Assembly (NCBI GenBank): GCA_023405135.1
Contig: JAEXYZ010000047.1
Coordinates: 5,128-69,127, forward strand
Direction: 5' to 3'
Source of the DNA: Bacillota bacterium
Lineage (GTDB): Bacteria; Bacillota; Bacilli; Bacillales_A; Planococcaceae
DNA length: 64,000 nt
A program made the translations under genes and the position numbers. The first letter of the stretch is position 1. Every line of letters starts with the position of its first letter. The notes beneath the pieces are model-generated. The model did no database searches, had not been told where the DNA came from, and saw nothing but the letters and a program-made list of their open reading frames with translations. Below, piece by piece: positions 49,305 through 58,590 of this stretch.

Positions 49305-51200
49305 TTACCTATTTAGTAAACTTCCTACATATCTTAATAATTCATTTGCTGAAGTAGAGTCGTAGCCATGCTCATCTATTAGTCTTGCTACCACTTCATT
49401 TATTTTTTTCAATTGCGACTCATCTGGCGTTTTCGATGACGTCGTAATTTTTACAACGTCTTTTAAATCTGCAAACAGTTTCTTTTGAATCGCTTCTCGT
49501 AATCTTTCATGAGAGTTATAATCAAATCGTTTACCTTTCCTTGCAAAAGCAGAAAGTCGTATTAAGATTTCTTCGCGGAATGCTCGTTTTGCATTTTCTG
49601 AAACGCCAATTTGTTCTTCAATAGAGCGCATTAGCTTTTCATCCGGATTCATTTCTTCACCAGTTAACGGATCACGAAGTTTATTTTTATTACAAAATGC
49701 TTCTACATTATCAAGATAATTGTTCATCAAATGTTTTGCAGACTCTTCATATGAGTATACAAATGCTTTTTGTACTTCATTTTTCGCAATTTCATCATAT
49801 TCTTTTCTAGCAACCGCAATATAGTTCATATACTTTTCTTTATCTTCGTCAGAAATTGAAGCATGTTGGTCTAAGCCATCTTTCAAAGCACGCAACACAT
49901 CTAATGCATTAATGGATGGGACTTCTTTTCGAATGATAGCAGAAGAAATTCGATTAATAACATAACGTGGATCAATTCCATGCATTCCTTCGTTAGGATA
50001 TTCTTTTTTCAATTCCTCAACATCAACATTGTTAAATCCTTCAACACTTTCCCCATCATATAAACGCATTTTCTTCACTAAATCGATGCCTTGCTTTTTC
50101 GGTACTTCAAGTCTTGTTAAGACAGAGAAAATTGCTGCTGCACGTAATGCATGTGGTGCAATATGAACATGTGCCATATCACTTTCGCGAATCATTTTTT
50201 CATAAATACGCTCTTCCTCTGATACTTTTAAATTATAAGGAATCGGCATTACGATAATACGAGAATGAAGTGCCTCGTTCTTTTTATTAGAAATAAATGA
50301 GCGATATTCAGTCTCGTTTGTATGTGCGACGATCAGTTCATCAGCACTAATTAGAGCAAAGCGCCCTGCCTTGAAATTTCCTTCTTGCGTTAAAGATAGT
50401 AAATGCCATAAAAACTTTTCATCTAGCTTTAACATTTCTTGGAATTCCATCATACCGCGATTAGCCTTATTTAATTCACCATCAAAACGATATGCTCTAG
50501 GATCTGATTCTGACCCATATTCAGCAATCGTAGAGAAGTCAATACTACCTGTTAAATCTGCAATATCTTGTGATTTTGGATCAGATGGTGTAAATGTTCC
50601 GATACCTACACGTCTATCCTCAGAGAAGAATATACGCTCGATCATAACATCTTCAATACGACCACCATATTCTTTTTCTAAACGCATTGTGTTTAAAGGA
50701 GATAAGCTTCCCTCAATACGAATTCCATATTCTCTAAAGAAGTCTTCTCTTAAATGTTGTGGAATAAGATGAAGCGGGTCTTCATGCATCGGACAGCCTT
50801 TTATTGCATAAACTGCGCCTTCTTCTGTCCTTGAAAATTGTTCCAAACCTCGTTTTAACAACGTAACAATTGTTGATTTCCCTCCACTAACTGGTCCCAT
50901 TAACAATAGGATTCGTTTTCTTACATCTAATCTTCTAGCGGCTGGATGGAAATACTCTTCTACAAGTCTTTCAAGTGCTGTTTCTAAACCAAAAATCTCT
51001 TTCCCAAAGAAACCGTACATTTTCTGACCATCTCTTTCCTCAACTCCCGCGCTTTTAATCATATTGTAGACGCGTGAATGAGCTGTTTGAGCAATTTCAG
51101 GTCTTTCTTTAAGAATCTCTAAGTATTCTGCAAATGTACCTTCCCATTTCAATCGATCCTCTTCTTCTCTAAAACTTCTAACCCTGCTTAAAATATCGAT
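49305..51200 (-). CDS. prkA: PrkA serine kinase / AAA ATPase
   Basis: About 632 residues highly similar to PrkA: KWEGTFAEYLEI, Walker A GPVSGGKST, GSESDPRAYRFDGELNKANRG, SADELIVAHTNETEYRSF, and C-terminal STSANELLRYVGSLLNR. It is a sigma-E-dependent protein with kinase and AAA+ domains that acts with YhbH and SpoVR in sporulation. No ATG, GTG or TTG begins the conserved N-terminus (IDILSRVRSF, then REEEDRL). The aligned start falls on ATC at 51200 (or ATT at 51203) after GGAGGG. A TTG at 51152 would truncate 17 residues. Confidence 0.9.
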   Translation of the reverse strand: MDILSRVRSFREEEDRLKWEGTFAEYLEILKERPEIAQTAHSRVYNMIKSAGVEERDGQKMYGFFGKEIFGLETALERLVEEYFHPAARRLDVRKRILLLMGPVSGGKSTIVTLLKRGLEQFSRTEEGAVYAIKGCPMHEDPLHLIPQHLREDFFREYGIRIEGSLSPLNTMRLEKEYGGRIEDVMIERIFFSEDRRVGIGTFTPSDPKSQDIADLTGSIDFSTIAEYGSESDPRAYRFDGELNKANRGMMEFQEMLKLDEKFLWHLLSLTQEGNFKAGRFALISADELIVAHTNETEYRSFISNKKNEALHSRIIVMPIPYNLKVSEEERIYEKMIRESDMAHVHIAPHALRAAAIFSVLTRLEVPKKQGIDLVKKMRLYDGESVEGFNNVDVEELKKEYPNEGMHGIDPRYVINRISSAIIRKEVPSINALDVLRALKDGLDQHASISDEDKEKYMNYIAVARKEYDEIAKNEVQKAFVYSYEESAKHLMNNYLDNVEAFCNKNKLRDPLTGEEMNPDEKLMRSIEEQIGVSENAKRAFREEILIRLSAFARKGKRFDYNSHERLREAIQKKLFADLKDVVKITTSSKTPDESQLKKINEVVARLIDEHGYDSTSANELLRYVGSLLNR

Positions 51201-51232
51201 AATCTTCCCTCCATTCAGGGCGTGTTTTATAC

Positions 51233-51262
51233 ATAGTATGAAGTTTGACCGCTAATGATACC
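51233..51262 (-). promoter_or_regulatory. Sigma-E-like promoter of prkA
   Basis: Minus strand CATACTAT (51240-51233) with GGTATCAT about 14 bp upstream. It is 33 bp before the prkA start region. prkA is sigma-E-dependent in B. subtilis; the -35 match is only moderate. Confidence 0.45.
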
Positions 51263-51418
51263 GAATACTTTTTACTCAAGTTTTCGGAATGTGTACTTTG
51301 GATTATTTTAAGAAACGCGTATAACTCCTAGTTTTAACCGCATTTTTTCAAGAATTTAAATATATTCCTATAAAAAAATAAAAAAAGACGCCCCGTGGAA
51401 CGCCCCTTACACTAATAT

Positions 51419-52261
51419 TTAATTTTTTCTTTTATATAAAATTCCTAATGTATTTGGTCCACAATGACTTGAAATTGTACAGCCAGCAGTTGTTTCAATA
51501 ATTTCCTTAAAATCAGCGAAGCGAGCAACAGTTTCCTTTACTTTCGCAACTGTTTCAGGTGCACAATGAGAATGAGTAATAAATAATCTGCTGTAATCTA
51601 TATTATTATTGTTTTCTATACGATCTTTCACATAATTTTCTAGGCAACGATCGAAATTACCTCGATATTTTTTTCCTACATGCATCTTACCATCAATAAC
51701 TTCTATAGATGGTTTAATTTTTAGTAACGTTGCACCAAGAGCTTCGACACTGGAGCAACGACCTCCTTTACGCAAATAATCCATTTTATCTATAACGAAA
51801 CTTGCATCCACTTTTGGAATCAACTTCTCCAATTCTTTACAAATTCCCTTTGGACCGAGGCCGTCTTTCGCCAGTAATGCCGCATCATATACAAAATGGC
51901 CGCTTCCAGTAGAAAGATTACATGAATCAACAACATAAACGTTGTCAAAATTTTCAGCTGCTAGCTTGGCATTTACATAGGAAGATGAAAAATTTGATCC
52001 TAAACATATATGTACAATTGCATCATACTTAGGTGATTGCTCTGCGAAGAAGTTTTCATATTCAAACGTATTAACAGCTGCTGTTGTACATGTTCTATTT
52101 TGTTCTCCTACATATTTGAAAATTTCAGTTGGTGTAATATCTACACCGTCGCGAAAATCTTCATCATCGATTAAAACATGGAGAGGCATTAGTGTAATAT
52201 TTAATTGCTGAATAAGAGTGGGAGAAAGATCGCATGTACTGTCGGCAGTAATTTTAATCAT
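51419..52261 (-). CDS. DegV-family fatty-acid-binding protein
   Basis: 280 residues with the DegV pattern: MIKITADSTCDLSP, FRDGVDITPTEIF, HICLGSNFSSSYVNAK, VVDSCNLSTGSG, YLRKGGRCSSVEA and the C-terminal ISSHCGPNTLGI. DegV/FakB proteins bind a fatty acid and present it to the FakA kinase. It is rich in cysteine compared with many members. Monocistronic, upstream of and divergent from cotJ. Confidence 0.9.
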   Translation of the reverse strand: MIKITADSTCDLSPTLIQQLNITLMPLHVLIDDEDFRDGVDITPTEIFKYVGEQNRTCTTAAVNTFEYENFFAEQSPKYDAIVHICLGSNFSSSYVNAKLAAENFDNVYVVDSCNLSTGSGHFVYDAALLAKDGLGPKGICKELEKLIPKVDASFVIDKMDYLRKGGRCSSVEALGATLLKIKPSIEVIDGKMHVGKKYRGNFDRCLENYVKDRIENNNNIDYSRLFITHSHCAPETVAKVKETVARFADFKEIIETTAGCTISSHCGPNTLGILYKRKN

Positions 52262-52400
52262 ACTCTTGACACCTCTTTTACAATTTTGTAATTATTTTTT
52301 TCTTCTATTATATCATATTGTTCATATGTTCTAATGAAGTACCGATTCTTCTTATTTTAATATGTAAAAATCCCCCATGTAATAAATGTCATTTTTTCTC

Positions 52401-52430
52401 GAATAAATGTATTTATTTGCTCATATATAT
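52401..52430 (+). promoter_or_regulatory. Sigma-E-like promoter of cotJABC
   Basis: GAATAAA (52401-52407), 14-bp spacer, CATATATAT (52422-52430). It fits the sigma-E consensus and lies 35 bp before cotJA. The cotJ operon is sigma-E-controlled in B. subtilis. Confidence 0.65.
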
Positions 52431-52464
52431 TGTTGTAATGTCGAATCTAAGAAGGAGGATTTTC

Positions 52465-52692
52465 GTGTTTTCACAATTCAAGTATTGGAAACCATATATT
52501 AGTCCCTTTGATCCCTGTAAACCAATTCGTGTAAAAAGCTATTCAACACCTCCACAACTCTATATGGGATTTCAACCACCAGGACTTCCACAATTTCAAA
52601 CTCCACATCAAGCATTAATGCACGGTACACTTTGGCCAGCGTTATTTAGCCCATATCCGGATCCAAAAAAAGGGGTGAACCCTAATGACTAA
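52465..52692 (+). CDS. cotJA: Spore coat protein CotJA
   Basis: 75 residues with the CotJA signature (WKPYISPFDPCKPI, then KSYSTPPQLYMGFQPPGLPQF). GTG start behind AAGGAGG; longer frames upstream have no site and would cover the promoter. First gene of cotJABC; needed for assembly of CotJC into the inner coat. It overlaps cotJB by 8 bp. Confidence 0.92.
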   Translation: MFSQFKYWKPYISPFDPCKPIRVKSYSTPPQLYMGFQPPGLPQFQTPHQALMHGTLWPALFSPYPDPKKGVNPND

Positions 52693-52948
52693 ACAAATGC
52701 CACCCGAATATTATCAGTTACTCGAAGAAATTCAAGCAATTGATTTCGTTTTAGTAGAACTAAGTCTTTACTTAAACACTCATCAAAACGATATGGAAGC
52801 CATTAAACAATTTAACGAAACAGCCCAGGTTAGTATGCAATTAAAAGTAAATTTTGAGAAAAAATTTGGACCGCTCATGAATTTCGGTAGAAGTTATTCA
52901 AATTATCCTTGGAACGTTGATGATACCCCATGGCCATGGCAGGTCTAA
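52685..52948 (+). CDS. cotJB: Spore coat protein CotJB
   Basis: 87 residues matching CotJB (MPPEYYQLLEEIQAIDFVLVELSLYLNTH, shown here in part, then FEKKFGPLMNFG). It partners CotJA and CotJC in the inner spore coat. AAAAAAGGGGTG precedes the start. Confidence 0.9.
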   Translation: MTKQMPPEYYQLLEEIQAIDFVLVELSLYLNTHQNDMEAIKQFNETAQVSMQLKVNFEKKFGPLMNFGRSYSNYPWNVDDTPWPWQV

Positions 52949-53108
52949 AAAATAAATGTAGCTCTTTCAGTCTGGAGCTCACTGAACCGAAACGAAGGAG
53001 GATTTAATCGACTTAAGACCTAGCCGTTGTAACTAGATATTAAGAAAAACAAGAATGTTGTTTACTTATAAAAATAATAATTCTTAATATGAGGGGTGAA
53101 AACAAGGG

Positions 53109-53678
53109 ATGTTTTATTATGAAAAGAAACTCCAATATCCCGTTAGAGTAAGCACATGTAATCCTATGCTTGCGAAATTTTTAATTGAGCAATATGGCGG
53201 TGCTGACGGAGAATTAGCTGCTGCATTGCGATATATGAATCAACGTTATACGATTCCTGATAAAGTTATCGGTCTGTTAAATGATATTGCAATGGAAGAG
53301 TTTTCTCATCTTGAGATGATTGCTACAATGGTGTATAAGCTTACCAAAGATGCCACACCAGACCAATTAAAAGCTGCTGGTTTAGGTGACCATTATGTAA
53401 ATCACGACCGTGCGTTATTTTATCATAATGCTGCTGGTGTTCCTTGGACTGCAGCTTATATTCAAGCAAAAGGCGACCCAATCGCTGACCTATATGAAGA
53501 CATAGCAGCAGAAGAAAAAGCCCGCGCTACTTATCAATGGATTATTGACATTTCGGATGATCCAGATGTAAATGATAGCTTAAAATTTTTACGTGAACGT
53601 GAAGTAGTTCACTCACAACGATTTAGAGAAGCTGTAGAAATTTTAAAAGATGAGCAAGGTAAGAAGAAGTTCTTTTAG
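53109..53678 (+). CDS. cotJC: Spore coat Mn-catalase-like protein CotJC
   Basis: 189 residues of the manganese catalase fold: metal ligands in LAAALRYMNQRY, EEFSHLEMIATMVY and EKARATYQWIID, with EVVHSQRFREA near the end. It is deposited in the spore coat with CotJA and CotJB. It is separated from cotJB by 160 bp, which contain an orphan AAGGAGG without a usable start codon (about 52994-53000). Confidence 0.92.
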   Translation: MFYYEKKLQYPVRVSTCNPMLAKFLIEQYGGADGELAAALRYMNQRYTIPDKVIGLLNDIAMEEFSHLEMIATMVYKLTKDATPDQLKAAGLGDHYVNHDRALFYHNAAGVPWTAAYIQAKGDPIADLYEDIAAEEKARATYQWIIDISDDPDVNDSLKFLREREVVHSQRFREAVEILKDEQGKKKFF

Positions 53679-53689
53679 TTACATTTAAG

Positions 53690-53917
53690 GGGCTTGCCCG
53701 AAACTGAAAATTTTGGGACAGTTTACTATCTTCTTTAGTAAGTATTTGCTTATAAATATTGCTCCTGCGGTACTTCTTATACTCGTCGCAAGGAGCCGTC
53801 CCAAAATGCTTTTCGGACGGCTCCTTTGTACTTGCTGCTTCGTTTTCGGTACAGATAAATTACCATGAGGATGCATGATCACTGTAAGAGCTATTAGCAA
53901 ATATTTACTAAGAAGAC
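53690..53917. repeat. Nested-palindrome intergenic element
   Basis: A stretch of about 230 bp with several long-range inverted repeats. 53728-53750 pairs with 53896-53917 (22 bases, few mismatches), 53710-53719 with 53799-53808 (ATTTTGGGAC/GTCCCAAAAT), and a central perfect 12-bp hairpin 53790-53801/53815-53826 (GGAGCCGTCC core). No gene fits. It could be a MITE-like element, a chromosomal palindromic repeat or a structured RNA. Confidence 0.6.
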
Positions 53918-53920
53918 GAA

Positions 53921-53955
53921 GGGGAATCCAAAAAATTTAACTTTTTGGACTCCCC
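53921..53955. terminator. Bidirectional terminator by the Lrp gene
   Basis: Stem 53921-53934/53942-53955 (GGGGAATCCAAAAA with TTTTTGGACTCCCC, one mismatch), with TTTTC outside. It ends the minus-strand lrp-like gene. Confidence 0.8.
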
Positions 53956-53974
53956 TTTTCTAATTAATATTTAA

Positions 53975-54415
53975 TTATTCCACATCAAACCTTAAATTCG
54001 TCTCAACTTTTGAGAAAATAAAATGTGTTACGGTTTTGGCTAATGGACTTACTGTATTAATAAATTCTTCCGCTTTAGCAAAGGTTTCAAAATGCATTTT
54101 AAGCATATAACATGCATTTCCCGCAATCCGATAACAAAATTCTACATTTGGAAGCTTTTCAATAAAATTTTTAAAAGACTTATAGTCCCCGTTTTTTATC
54201 GTAGCTTCTATAATGCATTGTATTGGTAAATTTAGCTTCCCATAATCAATCTCCAAAGTATACTTTTTTATTATTCCAAACGACTCCATTTGTCTAACTC
54301 TTTCTGTAACAGATGGAGATGATAAATTTACTCTTCTACCTAGCTCACTCATTGATAAACGGCTATTTTTATGTAATTCATCTATTATCATTTTATCAAT
54401 TTCATCAATTTTCAT
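53975..54415 (-). CDS. Lrp/AsnC-family regulator
   Basis: 146 residues: HTH DELHKNSRLSMSELGRRVN, then LSSPSVTERVRQMESFG, followed by the RAM ligand-binding domain. It is divergent from the AhpD-like gene with 129 bp between them, including the near-palindrome ATAATTAATTAT. It probably senses an amino acid or small metabolite and controls that gene and itself. Start 54415 (MKIDEID) is the family start; 54466 adds unrelated residues. Confidence 0.88.
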   Translation of the reverse strand: MKIDEIDKMIIDELHKNSRLSMSELGRRVNLSSPSVTERVRQMESFGIIKKYTLEIDYGKLNLPIQCIIEATIKNGDYKSFKNFIEKLPNVEFCYRIAGNACYMLKMHFETFAKAEEFINTVSPLAKTVTHFIFSKVETNLRFDVE

Positions 54416-54544
54416 TTTTAAATCTTCTTCCCCACATTCATTTATTTTTTTAAAAATATACCACAAATCCCTTTCTAATTTAATGTAATTTTAAAATTTA
54501 CTTTTTTATAATTAATTATAACAATAAACAAGGAGGAATATTAC

Positions 54545-54958
54545 ATGGCAAGAATTGTTGAATCTAGTTTGGGGGCTACACCGTTCCAGAAGCTTTTAGG
54601 ACATAACAAGGAAGTAATGGAATCATGGGCACATTTAGGAGATACATTGGAAAAAGACGGACTTCTCTCTTCAGTATTAAAAGAACAAGTTAGAGGAACT
54701 CTAGCCCAAAGCAATGGCTGTGAATATTGTAAAGCAAAAGGAAAACCTGAACCTGAAAAGTTTAATGAAAAAATTTCTGTAGCTATAGGATTTACAGAAG
54801 TATTTTTAAAACAAAAAGGTGATATATCTGATTCAATCTTTAATATATTAAGAGAGCAATTTACTGATGCGGAAATAAGTGAGCTATGTGCATTTATTAC
54901 TTTTACAACTGCTCAGCAATATTTTGGCTCTATAATGAAGCTTAAGGCTAACGCATAA
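54545..54958 (+). CDS. AhpD-like carboxymuconolactone decarboxylase-family protein
   Basis: 137 residues, helical, with the redox motif CEYC (about 60-63) preceded by VRGTLAQSNG, the AhpD/CMD pattern, though the proton-relay histidine after the second cysteine is replaced by alanine. It is probably a peroxide- or thiol-linked oxidoreductase. AAGGAGG precedes the ATG. Divergent from an Lrp-type regulator, its likely controller. Confidence 0.75.
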   Translation: MARIVESSLGATPFQKLLGHNKEVMESWAHLGDTLEKDGLLSSVLKEQVRGTLAQSNGCEYCKAKGKPEPEKFNEKISVAIGFTEVFLKQKGDISDSIFNILREQFTDAEISELCAFITFTTAQQYFGSIMKLKANA

Positions 54959-55041
54959 TAAGAAAAACATTTCTTGATAATTGAAACTAAGAACAGAATC
55001 GCATAAGCATACTATTAAGCAAACATTAACTAAAGAAGGTA

Positions 55042-55078
55042 AGAGGGTATCCAAAATTTTTCCTTTTGGACACCCTCT
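55042..55078 (+). terminator. Terminator of the AhpD-like gene
   Basis: 15-bp stem with one mismatch (55042-55056, 55064-55078) followed by TT. Confidence 0.75.
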
Positions 55079-55169
55079 TTAACTGTTTAAAAGAAAAAAT
55101 TCTCTTGCTAATTTAGTAGCTATCATGAGAAGATTATTTCTATTACGATAGTAGAAAGTGGTGGGTTTT

Positions 55170-56084
55170 GTGAATACAAAGGCTTTATTACTCGGACTTT
55201 TAACTGTTTTAATTTGGGGATCAACATTTGCTGCAAATAGTGTTAGCCTACGCGGCGGTTTTTCTGCTGGGCATTTAATATTATATCGTTTCATCATCGC
55301 TTCTATTATTTTCGGTATACTCGCCTTAATACCGAGTATGAATATTCGACTTCCTAAAAAAGAAGATCTATTAAAAATTACACTTTTAGGCTTCATCGGA
55401 ATAAGTGGATATCATATTTGCGCTACATTTGGTCAATTAACCGTTAGTGCTGGAACTGCCGGGATGTTAATCGGTTCTGGACCCATTTTCACAACTATAT
55501 TTGCTATTTTTATTTTAAAGGAACGATTAAGCTCAGCCGGTTGGGTTGGATTAGGCTTTGGGTTTGTTGGGATTGTTTTAATTGCCTTAGGTTCAGGAAA
55601 TACATCATTTGGAATTGCACCAGGAGTATTTTTAACGATCGCAGCAGCAATCGCAACGTCTATCTTCTTTGTTTATCAAAAACCTTTCTTTAAAAAATAT
55701 AGCGCCATTGAATTAACTGCTTATTGTACATGGGCGGGTACAATTCCTTTTCTCATTTTTGCCCCTGGACTTATGCAGGATCTTCAAACCGCATCAGTTG
55801 AAGCAAATATAACTGCTATCTTTATCGGGATTTTCCCTACTGCTTTTGCTTATTTAACTTGGGCTATGGCCTTATCACTTGCTAATGCGAGCTCCGTTTC
55901 GAGCATTTTATATTTAGAACCAGTTATTGCTATTATTGTTGCTTGGATTTGGTTAAATGAACTGCCAACGATGATTTCAATTATAGGCGGCATGATTGCC
56001 ATCTCGGGTGTACTTATTGTGAATTTCTTTGGTAAAAGACACAATGTTATCGAAAAGAACGATCAAGTAAAAATGACCCATTAA
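55170..56084 (+). CDS. EamA/DMT-family transporter
   Basis: 304 residues with ten hydrophobic helices and two EamA repeats (LIWGSTFAANSVSLRGG at the start, AYLTWAMALSLANASSVSS in the second half). Inner-membrane exporter, substrate unknown. The GTG at 55170 has GTGGTGGG upstream. It is a second DMT protein, not close to the one at 0.7 kb. Confidence 0.85.
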   Translation: MNTKALLLGLLTVLIWGSTFAANSVSLRGGFSAGHLILYRFIIASIIFGILALIPSMNIRLPKKEDLLKITLLGFIGISGYHICATFGQLTVSAGTAGMLIGSGPIFTTIFAIFILKERLSSAGWVGLGFGFVGIVLIALGSGNTSFGIAPGVFLTIAAAIATSIFFVYQKPFFKKYSAIELTAYCTWAGTIPFLIFAPGLMQDLQTASVEANITAIFIGIFPTAFAYLTWAMALSLANASSVSSILYLEPVIAIIVAWIWLNELPTMISIIGGMIAISGVLIVNFFGKRHNVIEKNDQVKMTH

Positions 56085-56091
56085 TCAAATA

Positions 56092-56133
56092 AAACTGTCC
56101 CAAAGGTCTAACTCTAGACTTTTGGGACAGTTT
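56092..56133. terminator. Convergent terminator
   Basis: 13-bp perfect outer stem AAACTGTCCCAAA/TTTGGGACAGTTT with an extra inner pairing. It serves the EamA gene and the isoprenoid-synthase-like gene. It shares TGTCCCAAA with the element at 53.7 kb. Confidence 0.85.
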
Positions 56134-56136
56134 ATT

Positions 56137-58512
56137 TTAATTTTCACGGTTGATTATATAATTCAAGAAATGTTTCAAAAAACTTGGATATCGAATACTA
56201 TTTTCAAAAACTTCAGAAGCAAGACAATAATGTTCCCACATTTCTTTCTTAGCCTCTTCTACTCCTAGAATAGTAACAAAAGTTGAATTATTATTTTGTG
56301 CATCTATTCCAGTTTCCTTACCTAATTCAGATGAATTACCTTCATAATCTAATAAATCATCTTTAATTTGAAAGGCAATCCCTGCATGACGAGCAAAGGT
56401 TTTTAAAGCTTGAATTTCCTTTTCATCTGCATCTGCTAAAATGGCCGGCATTATAAGGGCAGCTTCAAATCCTAATCCCGTTTTATAAAAACACATCCAA
56501 TTTAATTGCTCTAGTGTAAGACTTTTCCCCTTTGAATCTAAATCCATCGCCTGCCCTTTACACATATCCGCAGTCATTTGTGCTGTGTAACGAATTAACT
56601 TAAGGACCGTCTTTGTGTCAAACTCTTCAAGAAGTGTTTGCTGTTCAACGGCTTTTTGAGTAAGAAAGAGCCCGGTTAATTCTGCTACAGCTACATTATA
56701 CACTTCATGTACAGTAGAGCGCCCTCTACGGATTGGAGCATTATCTTGAGACGGCAAATCATCAAAAATTAAGGAAGCTGTATGCATATATTCCAATGAT
56801 TTTAATAAGGGGAAAATGGAAGATTCTTTTAATCCATAGCCATTAACGCCCATAAACCACGTTATAATTGGTCTTAGTCGCTTACCTTCTCCTAATAAAC
56901 TATAATTTGCAGCATCAATAATTGGTACTTTTAAAAATTCCATTTTTTCATTTGGCATAGCCAATTGGTAGTTGATTTTTTCTCTAACGATTTTTATCGT
57001 TTCTTTAAACTGTTGTTTTTCCTCACGTTCCATTTTCAATGTATTGATCATTTGATCACGTAGTAATTTATCTAAGAAATCAATATCATCTGCATTGTCG
57101 ATCATTTTTTGCAACACTTTATTGAAATCCGGAAACCCTGAAGTAAGCACTCTCATTAATTGTTTATACTTTTGATTATCATGTTTTTCTTTAAATCGTT
57201 TTAATCCATTTATTGCTCGATTTAAAATAACTTCCCTTGTTTTTTTATCTGATTGATAAACTTGATGAATTAAGTTTGAAATGACTGTCCAATACATTTC
57301 AAATGGATTAATGAGGTCATCTCTTTTTTGATGGTAAGTTAAATAGTACGTATATGGCGTCACTGCTCCATTTTCCATATCATCAAATACATCAGCGAAG
57401 TCATCTGCTAATTGATTATATATTCCATATAAAAATGTTCGATTTTCAAAACCATCGTCATTAGAAGCAGTTGTAATGGAACGGGCAATGAGCCTGGAGG
57501 AAGATGATTTTAAAATAATGGGGATATAGATTTCTTCATTTGTATAATGGGCATAGGACAAATCCTTTTGACGGTCAATTTCTTGTGAGTTAAAAAAAAC
57601 ATACGCTTGCTCAAAAAAGTGTTGAATAGTTAATGGAGTTTGATGGGACTTGATATAATCAAACGCTTGGCAAAGTTCATTATGGATATATCCCATAAAT
57701 GTAAGACTTTCCTTTGACCAATGATCTCCTAAGTCTGGAACTTTACCAGTAAGAAGAGCGGTTCGAATTATATTGGAATATCGATTTTTCTCTTCTACTG
57801 ATAAAACATTTGAATCTAAAAGATCATCAATGAAGGGATAAGTTAGACCATATGCATACCCTAGCCGTATTGACTCATCAAGCTTCTTACTCCGTTCTTC
57901 GAATGAAATATTTTCGTCCAATTGATCCATTGTATGCATTAGTACGCCCGCTATAATTTTTATAAGTTTGCGCTGAGCGTTTATTGCATCTAAACCTTCT
58001 GGAATATTAGAAGAAACCGTCGCGAGCTTATTTAACAACCAAATCATTGTCGATTCAATGCCATTGTCTTGTGCTTTTCGATATAAAGATACCATATTAA
58101 ACAATTCGTTTTCATTTGATTTTGTTGAATCTCTTAATTGATTTTTTAATTGCTCAACTAGGCGTTGTATTTGTTCTTTAGTTTGTTGACAATTTAATGT
58201 TTTTCCTAAATCTCTTAAAAATAAATATGAAATACTGCGATCCAAATAATTTTCCAGTTTATTCGTATAATCAAGCCATTTTATATATTGATGATACTCT
58301 TTTTTACTAGGTTGTCGATTTTTTCGAGTAAAGTAAGAAAAAAAGGTTGGATGATGGATATGATTTTTTTCCCACAGCTGAAAATCCTCAATTAATGTAG
58401 AGATATATGATTGATCTACAGCCTGTTGATAGAGCAATTTATAATACTGGGTAGCATTGTGCTCAGCGTCCCGATAACATTGATCGGCATTAATTATAAA
58501 AACATCATTCAT
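56137..58512 (-). CDS. Tandem class I isoprenoid-synthase-like protein
   Basis: 791 residues. The C-terminal 280 residues are a short-chain polyprenyl diphosphate synthase with first Asp-rich motif DDLPSQD (584-590), GEGKRLRP and second motif DDLLD (718-722). The N-terminal 500 residues are all-helical and contain PFIDDLLD (229-233) and ADDFADVFDD (about 369-378), similar Asp-rich motifs of a second class I fold. It could make a prenyl diphosphate and convert it to a terpene. Start 58512 follows AAAGGTG. The family is not one I can assign to a product. Confidence 0.75.
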   Translation of the reverse strand: MNDVFIINADQCYRDAEHNATQYYKLLYQQAVDQSYISTLIEDFQLWEKNHIHHPTFFSYFTRKNRQPSKKEYHQYIKWLDYTNKLENYLDRSISYLFLRDLGKTLNCQQTKEQIQRLVEQLKNQLRDSTKSNENELFNMVSLYRKAQDNGIESTMIWLLNKLATVSSNIPEGLDAINAQRKLIKIIAGVLMHTMDQLDENISFEERSKKLDESIRLGYAYGLTYPFIDDLLDSNVLSVEEKNRYSNIIRTALLTGKVPDLGDHWSKESLTFMGYIHNELCQAFDYIKSHQTPLTIQHFFEQAYVFFNSQEIDRQKDLSYAHYTNEEIYIPIILKSSSSRLIARSITTASNDDGFENRTFLYGIYNQLADDFADVFDDMENGAVTPYTYYLTYHQKRDDLINPFEMYWTVISNLIHQVYQSDKKTREVILNRAINGLKRFKEKHDNQKYKQLMRVLTSGFPDFNKVLQKMIDNADDIDFLDKLLRDQMINTLKMEREEKQQFKETIKIVREKINYQLAMPNEKMEFLKVPIIDAANYSLLGEGKRLRPIITWFMGVNGYGLKESSIFPLLKSLEYMHTASLIFDDLPSQDNAPIRRGRSTVHEVYNVAVAELTGLFLTQKAVEQQTLLEEFDTKTVLKLIRYTAQMTADMCKGQAMDLDSKGKSLTLEQLNWMCFYKTGLGFEAALIMPAILADADEKEIQALKTFARHAGIAFQIKDDLLDYEGNSSELGKETGIDAQNNNSTFVTILGVEEAKKEMWEHYCLASEVFENSIRYPSFLKHFLNYIINREN

Positions 58513-58590
58513 TTCCTGATTCACCTTTACTAATGATCTCTTTTCTATCAAGTGGAAAAGACAATCCAACCATCACTAATTATGATATGT

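Noticed and set aside
51378..51405. GC-rich stretch before a T-run downstream of prkA's upstream gene, looking like a DegV terminator
   Set aside because: The two GGGGCGT elements are direct, not inverted, repeats. No stable stem forms, so I did not call a terminator.
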